From assembly GCF_030272615.1 (NCBI RefSeq), contig NC_081405.1, forward strand, positions 476,412,008 through 476,476,007: a stretch of 64,000 bases of DNA. Direction: 5' to 3'. Source of the DNA: Cryptomeria japonica (taxonomy: Eukaryota > Streptophyta > Pinopsida > Cupressales > Cupressaceae). Numbering within the stretch: the first letter of the stretch is position 1; the number at the start of each line of letters is the position of its first letter. The notes under the pieces were generated by a model that had not been told where the DNA came from, made no database searches, and was given only the letters and a program-made list of their open reading frames with translations. A program made the translations under genes and the position numbers. Shown piece after piece: positions 9,914-21,982 of the stretch.

Positions 9914-11175
9914 TGTAGCGTCCTAAAATTGCGACACTTGCAATTTCGACTGCATTTCGGTCTTCATGATGGTGACGCAACACGCAACCTGAATGGAGAC
10001 CCTGAAACTTGCTCACGACACTGAAAACTGCATTTTTCAAGCACCTTGGCCTGAACCTCCTTGCACCCTACTGTCCCGGGAGGTGGGACCAGAGCGCCCA
10101 GCGCCCTGGTCCTTCAGGACTAGGGCGCCCAGCGTCCTGGTCCCCAGGACCATGGCGCCCAGCGCCCTGGTCCCTGGGTCCTATTTTGGGCCCGGTCTCC
10201 TAAGGGGTCTCGGGTCTTTTTGTTTGCAATTTGGAAATTAACTTTCCTGGTCGGCCTAAGGTCGGGAAAATCAGTCTATCAGCCCTAAATGACAAGTATA
10301 TAAACTACATTTTTCTCTCTCATTTGGCATGAAGAGGATATGTGTAAAAGCGTGGAAACTATACTCAAGCATTCAAGCATTCAAGCATTCCTTCAAGCAA
10401 TTGATCATTTCAAGTCTCCATTCAAGGCTAAGTGTTGCATTCAAGTCAAGGATTCAACCATTGAAGAGGAGATCACATACTACATGCTACAACATACAAC
10501 ATACAACATCTATACCTTCGCACATAAGGATACAAACATCCTTAGAACAAGGTATTAGTACTTGTTTTACATACATTTACATTTACAGCACTTGCTCATT
10601 TCTTGGTTAATTCCAAAACCGGGGTTTGACCTAAAGGCAAACCCCTAATCCCTAACCCCCCAATCGTCTTCGCTTTTCTGTGTGTAGGTTGCAGGTACGC
10701 GGCTGAAATTGAAGATCTGGAATCCTTGTGCAGAGACGAACGGATCCCCCTTCGTTTCGCGGATTTTTCGGAGGACCGTGGCGCCGGGCGCCATCGTCCC
10801 GACAACTTTTGCTCAAATTTGCAGGACAGCGCCGTATCGACATTTTACTGCTAATTCCAGGTCCGCAGCTTCATACTGTATTCCTATCTCAGTTTATAAG
10901 AGAATCTTTATCACTTTCTATGCATGCTTAGCTTAATTCTCCTATCAACATTCTTTACAAAAGAGGGTAGCCTTGCTGTCTTAACCCTTGAAACACATTT
11001 AGCATCCAATCTTGCATTGTGTGGGATTAGATCTTGTGGGTTTCAACCCCTCTTTTGAATGTAAAGTCTCTCCCCTAAGTGAAAACCATCGAATCCTAGC
11101 GAACCTCCCTTCTCTCTCCTCGGAGTTGGAAGAGAGGAGAACAACTAGGGTTCGATCGCGATTTTCTGCTTTACA
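9914..11175 (+). repeat. 3' LTR of the gag-only element
   Basis: 1262 bp, TG...CA, matching the 5' LTR but about 60 bp longer. The extra length is two added copies of the GC-rich palindrome unit (10086-10112, 10117-10143, 10147-10173). Confidence 0.85.
10086..10173. repeat. Three tandem GC-rich palindromes in the 3' LTR
   Basis: Three 27-bp units, about 30 bp apart, share the centre GCGCCCAGCG and outer arms GGAC.../...GGTCC. The 5' LTR has one unit at the same place, so unit number changed after or during the last transposition. Confidence 0.8.
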
Positions 11176-11180
11176 CTTTT
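11176..11180. repeat. Target site duplication CTTTT (right)
   Basis: Exact copy of 3358-3362, directly after the terminal CA of the 3' LTR. Confidence 0.85.
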
Positions 11181-13050
11181 TATATTGTAGTGAGGGGTAT
11201 TCTTGATTGGAGATTTCATCACCCCACAAAGGTACTCTCTCGGCACGATCTTGAGCGAGTTTTCGAAGCCGCTCCATAAATAAGTTGGTCAGGCGGCTGA
11301 AGTGCTGAGTGAATTCGACATATGTGGGGGCCCTTCTTGCATGGATAAGCTTAGTTAGAGTCTTAAGTGGTTTTCTTCAAGAATCCGTCATTGGATTGGT
11401 GATTCCTCGTAAATTACACTAAGAACCTTGATTTGTAGCCCAAAATGCCACATTCATAGTGCAGGGGGTGTAGATCATACCCCGAAGTTACCTCTCATGT
11501 ACCCACTCAAGATGAGACAGGAATTACCCATATAATAGATCCTCAAATGTTTGGGGTAAGATAATCAGGTATGCTCGAGAAGTGAGTGCACTATAAGGGG
11601 GAGCCAGTGCTACCAGAATCTCTATCTGTCTACTTGTTTGAGGTATTGCTTGTGTGAAAGACATATTGAATGGTTTCCACCTTCCAGTCTTATGTTGTAT
11701 GTCTTAAAGCATGTTTTCATTTGTGCAAAACCTATAAAATCTGTTTGGGCTAATCTAGGCCCCCATCACTTTCGCGCTCATCATTGAAGCGTTACACTTG
11801 GCCAATGTGTATACTTTGCTTGATGTGCTATTTCCAAGAGTAGTTGACAATCACCCATCTCCAAACATCTTCTAAACATTTTTCCAAACATTTGATAACC
11901 TTCCAAACCAAATTTTCACAAGTCCAAATCATTTTCCAATCCACTAATTCCCTTCATGCCCACACCAACCAAACATCCTAAAAGGTCAATCCACAATCAA
12001 GTAAAAAAGAAGAAGCCTAGTTTGAAGCAAACCCTCAAGCGTAACAAGTTCCTATATATCAATAGCAAACTCTTGTTGAAACATAGGACCTTCTTGCATC
12101 GCTTTCGTGATTACCTTTGTGGTCGCAACAATGAGTTTGATAAGGAGTCTCTAAGGGAACGTGCATTCCAATAGATGTCAGGCCTTTTACAATCTATCAA
12201 TAGGGGTGGCCGTATTTACTTGTCTTATTTGCCTTCCCAACCAATCACGTATCTAGAGTAACATTGTCCTCTTTCTTCCATAATCATCATCACCCCTCTT
12301 GATCTTTTCTATCATTTCATTTTCAAGGACTTAGCACCCCCCCAATCAAACAATCCAACTTCAAATCCAAACAATCAAAACCCTAATCCAAGTCAATCAA
12401 TCATTCAAAAGGTTAATTCCTTATCAAAGTTTGATTTAAACCCTCATCCTTAATCAATCAATCTATTATCTTTTGTGCTTGGGAAAGAATCTCCCCCAAG
12501 TACTTTTGCCTAATCATTGTGGGTTGATTCAAACCCCTATCTTATGTCTTATTTTTCTTAGGGGCGTTAGTCTACCCTATTTAGGAGAGGACTTGATCAT
12601 TATTATAGGGTCTAAATTTTACCTAGCTTGGTTGTCACCTAGCGTGTGGTTAACATCATTAATCCTTCACCCAAATCCTAATCCAAGGACTAAGATGCAA
12701 TTCCAATCAAATCAATCTCGTCCCGATCTGAGGACCATCTAAATTCATCCACATCAAATCAAAACTTGCTAAGTCCTATAATCAAACTTTATTCTAAATC
12801 ATCCCTAAGGTTACTCGTGCATGTTCTTGACTCAACCCCAAAAGGCAAAGATGGTTGTCCAAGGCAGTAATGATAATATGCCTGGGTATAGAGACCCTTT
12901 CATTGAAGATCCTCAACCCAAATAGGAGCAACTTGTTGATCAAACCGACCTCTATCCGTGTGTCCAATCATTCATAAATGATCCTTATAACCAAGACATG
13001 ATGGAGAGATTCTTCAAACATGATGCCAATATGATATGAAGAAGTATAGA
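11181..13050 (+). mobile_element. Remnant leader/gag start of the old gypsy element
   Basis: This is the continuation of the sequence interrupted at 3358. It is mostly non-coding. A short basic ORF at 11956-12174 (Lys/Arg-rich, 72 codons) and a broken stretch at about 12840-13030 with a gag-N-terminus look (PGYRDPFIEDPQP, then a stop) are the only coding hints. Stops and frameshifts are frequent. No LTR pair could be assigned. Confidence 0.35.
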
Positions 13051-16000
13051 AATTGCAATATATGTTATATAAATGAAAAGAAGATGGTTGTTCTTCAACA
13101 AAGAATGTTAACAAAAAAAATCAATGAGATAGACTTAGTTAGCAATATGTCTAGTTTGAGTAGAGAGCCTAAAATGCACAAGTTATCAAGTTTGGAGATT
13201 ATGTAGAAATATAAGAACAAAATTAGATTCATAAGAGAAGTTTGTAGTGGAAGATTCTAGCAGAGAAACCAATTCACTAGATGCTAAGTTACACTTGATC
13301 TTTGAAGAGTGGGATGTTGTCTCAAGTCTTTGTGGATTGAAATGCTCTCCTATTTAGTAGTTGATCTTTTGTGTTTGGATTTTTTTCTCTACTTGTTATT
13401 CTTCTTTCTTTTTTTACTATTTTTCAATTGCCACTGCAGTTTCTAATTGAACTTTGCATGTTGATTCCTTGTCTAAAATTGATTTTGTCTTTTCCTTTGA
13501 ACTTTTGTAGAGATAAGAACCCTTGTTATACCTTTTATATAATAATAATAATTGATATAAAGCTTTCTAAAACTCAATCATACTAAAACATAATAATTAC
13601 AACATAAAAATTAAGAATGTTTAACTTTTTAAAAAAACTCTTTAAAAAATAAAAAAAACAGACTACTAATTTCAAGTCTTTACTCAATACTTTTTTCCAA
13701 CATAATTCTTCTATCCACAATTCCATAAATATAAATTGTTTTGGAATGCAAGATTAGTCTACTACCTAGAAATATTCTAAGCAATGTGAAAATGATTATA
13801 TTCATTTAAAAGTATATTAAATTCTTATTTATTATAAGAAAGTAATATAGAACCATATTTTTATTAAATTTGATTTTATTAAAAATCATAAACTGGATGA
13901 AAACTCTTTAAGATTTTCTTTAGTAAATAGCCTAAGACATTTTGAAAACTTATTGATACTAAATTTTAAAAAATATTGATGCATTCTCATAAACTATCTG
14001 ATAACCATCTTGTCAACAAAAAACTAGAGAACTTAAATATTATGAAGCAATTTATCAAGTCCGTTATCATTCTAACAGCAATTATCCAACAAAATTATCA
14101 GCGATATTGAACTAATTCTAGCAGCGTTAATATTACTTTTGTACACTAAAATGAAATCTGAAGCTTTGGTGAACCTCCATCCATCCGTTATTCAGATGTT
14201 CACTAAACTCTTGAGTAGCCATTTAAATGTATTCTAAATCTGTTGAAGTGTGAAAGCCGAGTCCACATAATCTTCCAGTTTTTCTTGTCTTGTCTTACAT
14301 TTCACCTCTTTCTTCTGCAACAAAACCAAATTTTTATCATTCTTCCTTTCAACTGCGTTTATGTCTTCTTCCTTGTGCTATCACGTTGTGTTTATCTTCC
14401 AGCCTCAAATGTCTGCACATTCATTGATAGATTACTTCAATATATTCTCATAAATACAACGATGTTGTGGATTAAAATTAGTAAGCAATCAATCTAATTA
14501 AAAACTTTGAAATCAGTAACCAAATAGCTGACGATGTGCATGGAATAAATCGAAGCTTACAGGACTTAAACCTACCTTGAAGATGGAGCCCGTGTACACT
14601 GTAAGGAAGAAGAGCAACCAACTTGGCTCTAAACCCACACCTCTAATACTATGCTACATCTATAAGGCACTATCTCAATAATTTCGATTCCCTATCTTCA
14701 TTATTCAAGTTATATTTGGTCTCAGAGTCAAGTTGTGAAATCTAAGAAGAGGCGGACTTATAAAATTGATTAGGAACAGTCCAAATGCTTCTTTTAAAAT
14801 ACTTGAAAGAGTGAATCCATGTAGGGTAATCACAGAAGAGCAGTAAAGAAACCATTGATTAATAAATATATCATTCCAGAAGCCATATCCATCAAACATA
14901 AGTCAAGGCTGAATGGATTTCCAATATCTTTAAAAATTTTGGCCACAAAAGTCCCAACAAACTTGATGGGTATAGCAATAATCAATAGGGTAAGCAATCC
15001 CATGTTCTTCCAAGTTGTCTAACCATAAGGAAATTCTTAGTAGATGTAGTTCCTGAGGAAAAAAAATTAGATTCTAATCTCCTTTGGTAAACCTAGTTAC
15101 TCATGTAGCACAAAGAGTAGTGTCTTAGAGTAGTGTCTTGACACTATACATAAGTCAAGCCCAAACCCCTAGAATCATTAGGAAGGAGAGAATAGTAGGC
15201 TACATGATAAAAACTAATAATACACTGTTCAAAGAAATTGACTAAGAGAAATTTCTTGAACTTTGATAAAAATCCTTAGAAGGCTCTCAACAAGAGAAGT
15301 AAACATGAGTAGTTGAGAAATCCTTAAAGAATATCTAGAACATGCCAAAAACAAAGATCAGCTTTGTTATCTAGTAGGAGAGCTTATTTTAAATCCTCTC
15401 AATGAAGTATTTCCATGAAGATGATATATAAGATTGGAAAGAAAAAGGTAAAACTCTAAATCTAAAAATTTCAGATGGTTAATACACTTTCACGAGTAGG
15501 CCTAAGGCCAAGCTATTTTATATGTGAAAATGAATACATATAACACTTATCTTTTCTCTTTTAGATATTGGAACCTAAATCCAAGAAAAATTTGTTGAGG
15601 AACTCCAGAGTCTATTTTTTTAATTTTGTGTATCCTCAAACCAAACTATTGTGAGCCAATAATAGGAAGGGAGATGCCATAAACCGAAATTAGAGATATG
15701 GAATTAGAAAGAAGATAGACAAATCAGGGTTGGTAGTAAGGTATAAAGTGTATTTAGATGCTAAGGGACATACTTAATTTATGGTTCTAAGATGTTCAAA
15801 TTACTCAAATTTGGTGTCATTGATTATAATAGAACACATGATCATTTACAAATAACATTTGTATAAATAGAGAAATTTAGTACTAGCACCAAGATCTCAA
15901 AGCATAGACAAGATAATGACATGCAATATTTTCTTGTACCTTATCAAAGTAATTTTTTTAAAAACTACTTGGTATGAGTTTCATGCCCATTCTATAGATT

Positions 16001-16719
16001 CCCAAACTATAATATTTTTATCTAGAAGATCAATCTACTTTTGATTAGTCTAATTTATTTTAGAAGTGAACCTATATATAATTGAGGATGTTTTGAAGTA
16101 TTCTTATAAGAGGCATTGAGCAATGTAATTAAACTTAATAAAATAAACATTCTTTATAAGAAAGTTACTAACACAATCTTTCATAAAACTATTGTATCAT
16201 GTATAAGCTCTTCAAATGGAGATGAAGAATTACATGAATGAAAGTTCTTATGAATGTTCTTAAGTGGGAAATCTAAGCAATTTGGTGTTTTCCATGGAAA
16301 GTTCCACAAATTTAAAAAAGACCAACAAATAATTTTGTTGAAGTAAAAAAAGATAAACACAAGAAACATACTGTAAGAAAAAGGTAAAGTTAGTGGTACT
16401 AAAAAGGATCATAAATATAGATGAAAATGAGATGAAAATGAGAGGAAAAGTAGAGAAATAATGCATCAATGAAAAATTTAAGAAAAAATTGTTTTTATCA
16501 AAATAAATATGTTGAGAAGACATGCATTAGTTTGCATCATTGTAAATCTATAAGAAAAGCACAAAGGAAAATAGAAAAATACATAAAAAGAAAAAGCTTC
16601 CATGAAACATAAATGAGTGTCCATGGTCTCGTGTCAACATGCACCATCCAAGGTGTATTTTCATCATCCACTTCATTGAAATGAACATAAAATAATTACC
16701 TTCAAATAAATATGAAATT
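13051..16719. other. AT-rich gene-free DNA
   Basis: I see no gene, RNA gene or clear mobile element. Short ORFs here (for example minus-strand 16181-16523) are translations of poly-pyrimidine or AT runs and resemble no family I know. Probably ancient transposon debris. Confidence 0.5.
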
Positions 16720-16736
16720 AAATTTACATCATCTTT
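16720..16736. repeat. 17-bp LINE target site duplication (left)
   Basis: AAATTTACATCATCTTT is repeated exactly at 30181-30197. On the minus strand it directly follows the LINE poly(A). Confidence 0.9.
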
Positions 16737-16843
16737 TTTTTTTAAATAAAAGGGTAAAAACCTTATTGAAAAATAGACTCAAGCATTACAAAGAGAGCCA
16801 GAGCCCCGAGGCCCCAACAAAGAACTACCAACCCAGCCACAGA

Positions 16844-17524
16844 TCAACCAGCTTCAAAACCACCCATGTCCTCAGTGAAAATCTTCTGCAGTTCTTGACA
16901 GTAAGCCCTAGAGAGATGCTCCCAACCTTCAACTTTCCAATCACTATCATGGTCCGAGGCCCACTTGGCCAAACAGTCAGCCACTCCATTCCATTCCCGA
17001 GGAATATGGGTGAATGACACCTGCTCCATTAAAGAGCTAATTTGGAGAATCTATTGAACAATCCCTGCCAACTGCCACTGAATCCCACTCACCTTCTGCT
17101 CTAACAACAAGTTAACAACAATTTGTGAATCTGATTCACAAATCACCTTCCTACAACCTAACTCCAAAGCCCGCTCAAGTGCATAAAGAATCGCAAAACC
17201 CTCCATAAAATTATTAGACTGCCACCCTTTATGCACCGAAAAGAAGAAAACAACCTCCCCCCTGCTATTCTTGCCAACACCACTTATTCCAGCAGGGCCT
17301 AGGTTATCTCTAGATGAACCATCAATGTTAATCTTGATAAACTCATCCTGAGGGGGTATCCACCTTCCCACCCTTTGCACCTTCTTCGTAGCCCGTCTAC
17401 CTCTCCTGACACAAGCAGAGGCAGGAGACACCTCCTGCAAGCCAAGCCTACTCACAATAGCTGCCTCATCTCTACCCAGCGGGAAGATCACCTCACATTT
17501 GGCTTCCACTGTCTCCCAAATCAT
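16844..17524 (-). pseudogene. LINE ORF2 C-terminus: RNase H-like domain
   Basis: Plant LINEs often end in an RNase H domain of the RVT_3 type. The segment shows KINIDGSSRDNLGPAGISGV, then MEGFAILYALERALELG and VICESDSQIVVNLL, which carry the Asp/Glu/Asp positions of that fold. The tail VSFTHIPREWNGVADCLAKWA is the usual end of the domain. One in-frame TAG at 17048-17050 (VQ*ILQ, expected CAG) breaks it. Confidence 0.8.
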
Positions 17525-18502
17525 AGCAATGATCCTATTCCAAACTTGTTGAACAAACAGTTTGGCCTCACAAAAGATCCTCCTATTCCTTTCGAGCCAG
17601 ATCTACCACAGAATGAAGATGGGCCGAATAAACCAAACAGTCTGGAGGAAGGAGGACGAGATAGGAGGTTTGCCCAAACTGCTCCAAAACTCCACCAGAG
17701 AATCCACATGGACACAAGGATGCTTCCACACCCCCCACCAATAGTGCCAGATAAGCATAGAGAAGGGGCATCTGAAGAACAGGTGTGAGGAGTCTTTCTC
17801 TCCATTACCACACAAAACACAGATAGAAGGCCCCAAGAATCTCCACTTGCAGATATTGTCCCAAGTTAGACATCTATTCCAGGCCAAAGTCCAAGCAAAG
17901 CAATTACACTTCAGCCAAGAAGCATTATTCCACACTTGTTTCCACCAGTTCACTTCTCTTCCCTCAAGTCTTCGGCTCAACAATTCCCAGTATCCACTAG
18001 CCACTAAAAAAATGCCCTTAGGATTTGGAGACCAAGCAAGCCCATCCCTACCCTTAAGGGAGCTACAGTGTCTATTCGCCAAAATGCCCTACAACTCAGC
18101 ACACTCTTCCACCATCCCAACAACTGGCCACTCATTAGGAGTCTTCCACCGCTCCAAATCCAGTCGACCGCACCTATAGACAACCTTAAAGTCACTCACC
18201 CTTGACCATCCCACTTCCAAAAACCTCTGGCCCAGGTTTCCAAGGTTAGGATACTGATTGAGGATGGGAGGGTATCCATCCCAAGAGTCATTCTAGAAAA
18301 GGACCTCTTCCCCCCTTCTACAAATCCAAAAAAACCCTACCTTAATGAGAGAGGCCCCCCTCTTGAGAGTGTACCAAATCGATGAGCCCTTTCCTTCAAG
18401 CGGATATCTAGGGATTTCCTCCATTAGGATCCTCTGCATATATTTACTGGCCAAAATCCTGGCCCAGCCTCGGTCCTTCTCAACACACCACCTCCAGTAC
18501 AA
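17525..18502 (-). pseudogene. LINE ORF2: reverse-transcriptase-associated zinc-binding region
   Basis: Same frame as the RNase H segment. The stretch WNNASWLKCNCFAWTL...CVLCGNGEKDSSHLFFRC matches the zf-RVT domain (Cys/Cys...His...Cys) that lies between RT and RNase H in plant LINEs. Stops at about 18290 (LF*NDS, expected TGG), 18083 (EL*GIL, expected CAG) and 17600 (LW*IWL, expected CAG) interrupt an otherwise continuous frame. Confidence 0.75.
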
Positions 18503-20405
18503 TTTAGCTGCAAGTGCTTCCCCAAAAAGAATAGACTGCCTTAACCCAAGCCCCCTGACTGCTTCAGGCTACACACCAGGTCTCAATTGACCAGACTCCA
18601 TTTTGAAGAGGAGAGGTTACCTACCCATAAGATTTGCCTAGCCAGAGAGTCCAAACCCTTCAAGAACCACTTAGGAGCCACCTGAAGCATACACCAATAG
18701 ATCGAAAGAGCTTGAACCACCGACTGAATCAGTTGAACCCTCCCCCAAAGGATAAACATCTATGAGTCCAGTGATCAACCTTCGAGCGGAATTTATCCAA
18801 GATCCCCTGCCACGATTCCCTAGGAGGGTTGCCAGGGGAAATAGGAATACCCAAATAAGTCAAGGGCAGGGAGCCAACTTGGAATCTCAAGGTAAGAGCA
18901 ATCCTCCTTTGAATAGATTCAGGAGTGTTGAAAAAGAGGATAGAAGATTTATCCTCATTGATCAACTGGCCAGAAGGTGCAAGATAAACATCCAGGACCT
19001 TACGCAAATTAGTAGCTTCGTTGACCTGAGCTAGCCCCATAAGGGTTGTATCATCCACAAACTGGAAGTGAGATTGCGGCTGCAAGTCATTACCCCATCT
19101 CCACCCCTGAATGGTACCCATGCCCACATTTTGCTTAATCAGCCTCCCCAGACCCTTAGCAAGAAGAATGAATAAGTAAGGGGAGAGGGGATCCCCCTGG
19201 TGGAGACCCCTAGAAGCACCAAACAACTTAGTATGGTCCCAATTGATAAGCACAGAGAAAGAGGTGGATGTAACACAACTCATAACCCACTGGATCCACT
19301 TGTCAACAAAACCAAAAGCCCCGAGGATCTTCTGAAGGAAGGACCACCTAACTCTATCATATGTCTTAGCCATATCCAGCTCGATAAACATAGCTTTTGC
19401 CTTGGAGGTTTCCATAGAATGAATGGTCTCCGTGGCAATGACCACCCCATCCATAATTTGGTGCCCTTCCACAAACCCACTCTGCTCCTCAGAAATAACA
19501 TTCCCTGGGAACTTCTTCAATCTATCCACTATCAGCTTAGAGATGATCTTATAAATCACATTACAGAGAGAGATAGGGCGGAATTGGCCTAACCGGTCGG
19601 CCCCTTCACTCTTGGGGATTAAAGAAATGAAGGTAGCATTCAATGCCCTAAGCATCTGCTTATTCCTCTGGGACTCCTGGACCACTTCCAATAAATCCAG
19701 CTTAATAATATCCTAGAACTCTTGAAAGAATTCAACCGAGAACCCATCTAGTCCTCGAGCCTTTCCTTTCCTCATGTGAAAGACAGTCCTCTCCAGTTCT
19801 TCCAGCAAAATAGGACACAAAAGTTTCTCATTCATCTCCCTCAAGACAAGAGGAGGGATGCACGCTAGAACCAGATTCTCCTCCACTGTTTCCCCCTGAG
19901 AGTCCTCCCTAGACATCTCCTGCAAGGATAAGCACTGCTCACCTCTATCATTAACCAGAACAGGGATGGAATTTCCGTGTCTCCTTGCTTTCACTGAGTT
20001 GAAGAAGAAAGCAGTGTTCTTGTCCCCCTCCCTTAGCCAGTCAATACAAGCTCTCTGCTTCCAATATATTTCTTCCCTAAGCTCCCATTTCTCTACCACC
20101 TTGACAGCCCTGTCTTCCTCTCTAAGCAATTCCTCAGATAACCCATGCTCTCTGATTTCACTGGTGATTTCATTCAGCACCCTTTGAGTAGCTTTCTTCT
20201 CATGAAAAATGTTCTCGAAACCTTGTTGGTTCCACTGTTTAAGCTGAAGCTTAACAAATTGCAGCTTCTTGGCAAAAGAGTACATGGCAGTGCCAAAGGC
20301 CGGCCTCCCTTTCCTCCACCAGTCCGCAACCAGAACCTGCAAGGAAGAGTCCCGAAGCCACATAAATTGGAATTTGAAGGAAGGTGAACGGGCTACCCGA
20401 GCCAA
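18503..20405 (-). pseudogene. LINE ORF2: reverse transcriptase domain
   Basis: Non-LTR reverse transcriptase. Visible motifs include LNATFISLIPKSEGADR...RPISLCNVIYKIISK, ELDMAKTYDRVRW (canonical LDM-KAYDRV-W), GLHQGDPLSPYLFILLAKGL and the catalytic loop FVDDTTLMG (canonical FADDT). A TAG at about 19710 (EF*DII, expected TGG) breaks the N-terminal part. An extra base in a G run near 18745 shifts the frame (FGGGFN then stop, where FGGRVQLIQ is expected). Confidence 0.85.
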
Positions 20406-21085
20406 AGACGAAACCAGCTTAATGGGCCAGTGATCCGACCCTCTCCAATCAAGAATCTCAAAACTAGTGGACCACCCCCCTCCAATCCAAAAGCAAGAAA
20501 CCAGAAAGTGATCCAGTCATTCAGCAATTTAATTCTCTCCCATCCTCCTATTGTTCCATGTGTACAAACCATTGCTAGGCTTGATGTCTACTAGCTGCAC
20601 CAAGGATATACTATCCTGGAAAAGGAAAGAAGAAGGTTCCAATCTCATTACACCCCCCTTCTTTTCACTCAACTCTAGGATGGCATTGAAGTCTCCTTCC
20701 ATAATACAAGGATGAAAGGGGGCCAACCTTCGCATACCAGAAACATGAGACCATAAGTTTTTCTTACCCTAAAGATCAGTGGGAGCATAGATATTCAAAA
20801 ACAAGATGAGTTCCCCAGTCTCAAGACTAGATAGCACCCCGGATAACGAGGACCTGGAGGCAACCCACCAAACAGGGCAGAGCCTTAAAGGGTTCCAAAG
20901 ATAGGCCACCCCTCCCAAGGACCCAATTGCCCCAACACACTGACACTCGCCTCGCCCCCACAACTTTGGCATGAGACCCATCATACGTTCCACTGAAAGT
21001 TTAGTTTCTTGCAAGAAAAGGACATCAGGTGAATGATTCCTAATCAAATCTCGAACAACCTTTTGTCTAGGGCCGCTGTTCAAGT
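20406..21085 (-). pseudogene. LINE ORF2: apurinic endonuclease domain (cut by insertion)
   Basis: Codes for the endonuclease that nicks the target. NSGPRQKVVRDLIRNHSPDV, then LFLQETKLS, and later CIMEGDFNAIL and SDHWPI are standard motifs of the exonuclease/endonuclease fold. The first eleven codons lie at 28341-28309 across the inserted LTR element. The frame reads NVRGL|NSG when the insertion and its duplication are ignored. Stops near 20766 (TAG), 20526 (TAA) and 20517 (TGA) are all of C-to-T type. Confidence 0.85.
21081..21085. repeat. Target site duplication CAAGT (left) of the nested LTR element
   Basis: CAAGT at the left and CAAGC at 28309-28313 differ by one transition. They flank TG...CA termini exactly, inside the LINE endonuclease codons. 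Confidence 0.75.
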
Positions 21086-21911
21086 TGTTGGCATATGCAC
21101 ACTCCAATGAGACATTGTAGGTGATTGAAGGATTTATCATTGATGGAAACCTTACAATCCTATGACACCAGCAAGGCATTCCATCGGCACTAGCAAAATC
21201 AGACTCTACATCGGCACACAGGTCGCCGACACCGGCAGTGAAAGCTAGCATACCGGCACAGAGGCCGATAGGATTTTTGTTGTAATATATTTTGTTTATT
21301 ATTTGTAAAAATCATTGTAAGCCGACTTGGCAAGTTGTAAAATGACTCTTATATAAGAGAGATCATTATAGAACATTTTGTAGTGAAGTAAGGAAGAGAA
21401 ATGTAATTAGGCGAAGTAAGGCAGACCTATTATGTGAATTATAGGTTAAGGGTTTATGTAAGAAGCAGAGTAGAAACCGATACTAGATCTAGCATTATAG
21501 ATGCTATTTTGAAGCAATACAAGACACTTGATTTATACAATCCAATTTTGTAAGTCAGTGAGACTTCCCATTTTGTATTTGAGCAATGAGCTCTAGGCAG
21601 TTGGCCTTCCTGCATGTGCAGGCCCCTCTTGTAGCAGTAATATTCTCTTATTGGCCAGTAAGTGAATATTGTGGGTCACAAATCCCACCAAGGTTTTTCC
21701 CACACCAGGTTTCCTTGTTAAATCCTTGTGTTATGGTGTGTTTTTCATGTGGTTGATTTTATCTCTGTTTATTGCATTACTTTTTGCTTACCGGTACACA
21801 GTATTAATATGCTCTACATGTTTTAAGTTAAGAAAATTCTATTACCAGTTAGATACTGATTCACCCCCCCCCCCCCCCCCCCCCCTCTCAGTATCTGTGG
21901 GAATCCTAACA
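21086..21911 (+). repeat. 5' LTR of the nested copia-like element
   Basis: 826 bp. Holds a C run of 22 (21864-21885) close to its 3' end and a conserved block at 21551-21635 with CTGCATGTGCAG at its core. The presumed TATA (CTTATATAAGAGAG) is near 21350. Confidence 0.85.
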
Positions 21912-21929
21912 ATTGGTATCAGATCCTGG
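21912..21929 (+). other. Primer-binding site for initiator tRNA-Met
   Basis: ATTGGTATCAGATCCTGG directly after the 5' LTR matches the TGGTATCAGAGC complement of initiator tRNA-Met used by most plant copia elements, with one change. Confidence 0.8.
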
Positions 21930-21982
21930 TCCTCTATTTTCAGTACCCTAACAACTTGAGGAAGATCTTGACACCAGTAGAG

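Larger units (their letters stand above)
3363..11175 (+). mobile_element. Complete gag-only (non-autonomous) LTR retrotransposon
   Basis: A 7.8-kb element is bounded by two long terminal repeats that start TGTAGCGTCC and end TTTACA, with a CTTTT duplication on both sides. Between them lie a leader, a single intact ORF (gag plus a protease-like part) and a 3' untranslated part. No reverse transcriptase, RNase H or integrase is present, so the element must borrow these, as known for gag-only TR-GAG-type elements. The LTRs differ by about 15 substitutions, nearly all transitions, plus one unit-number change, so the insertion is fairly recent. The gag style is Ty3/gypsy. It lies inside an older gypsy leader. 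Confidence 0.85.

Noticed and set aside
16181-16523. Phe/Leu/Ser-rich minus-strand ORFs
   Set aside because: Translations of A-rich plus-strand text; two overlapping frames, no similarity.
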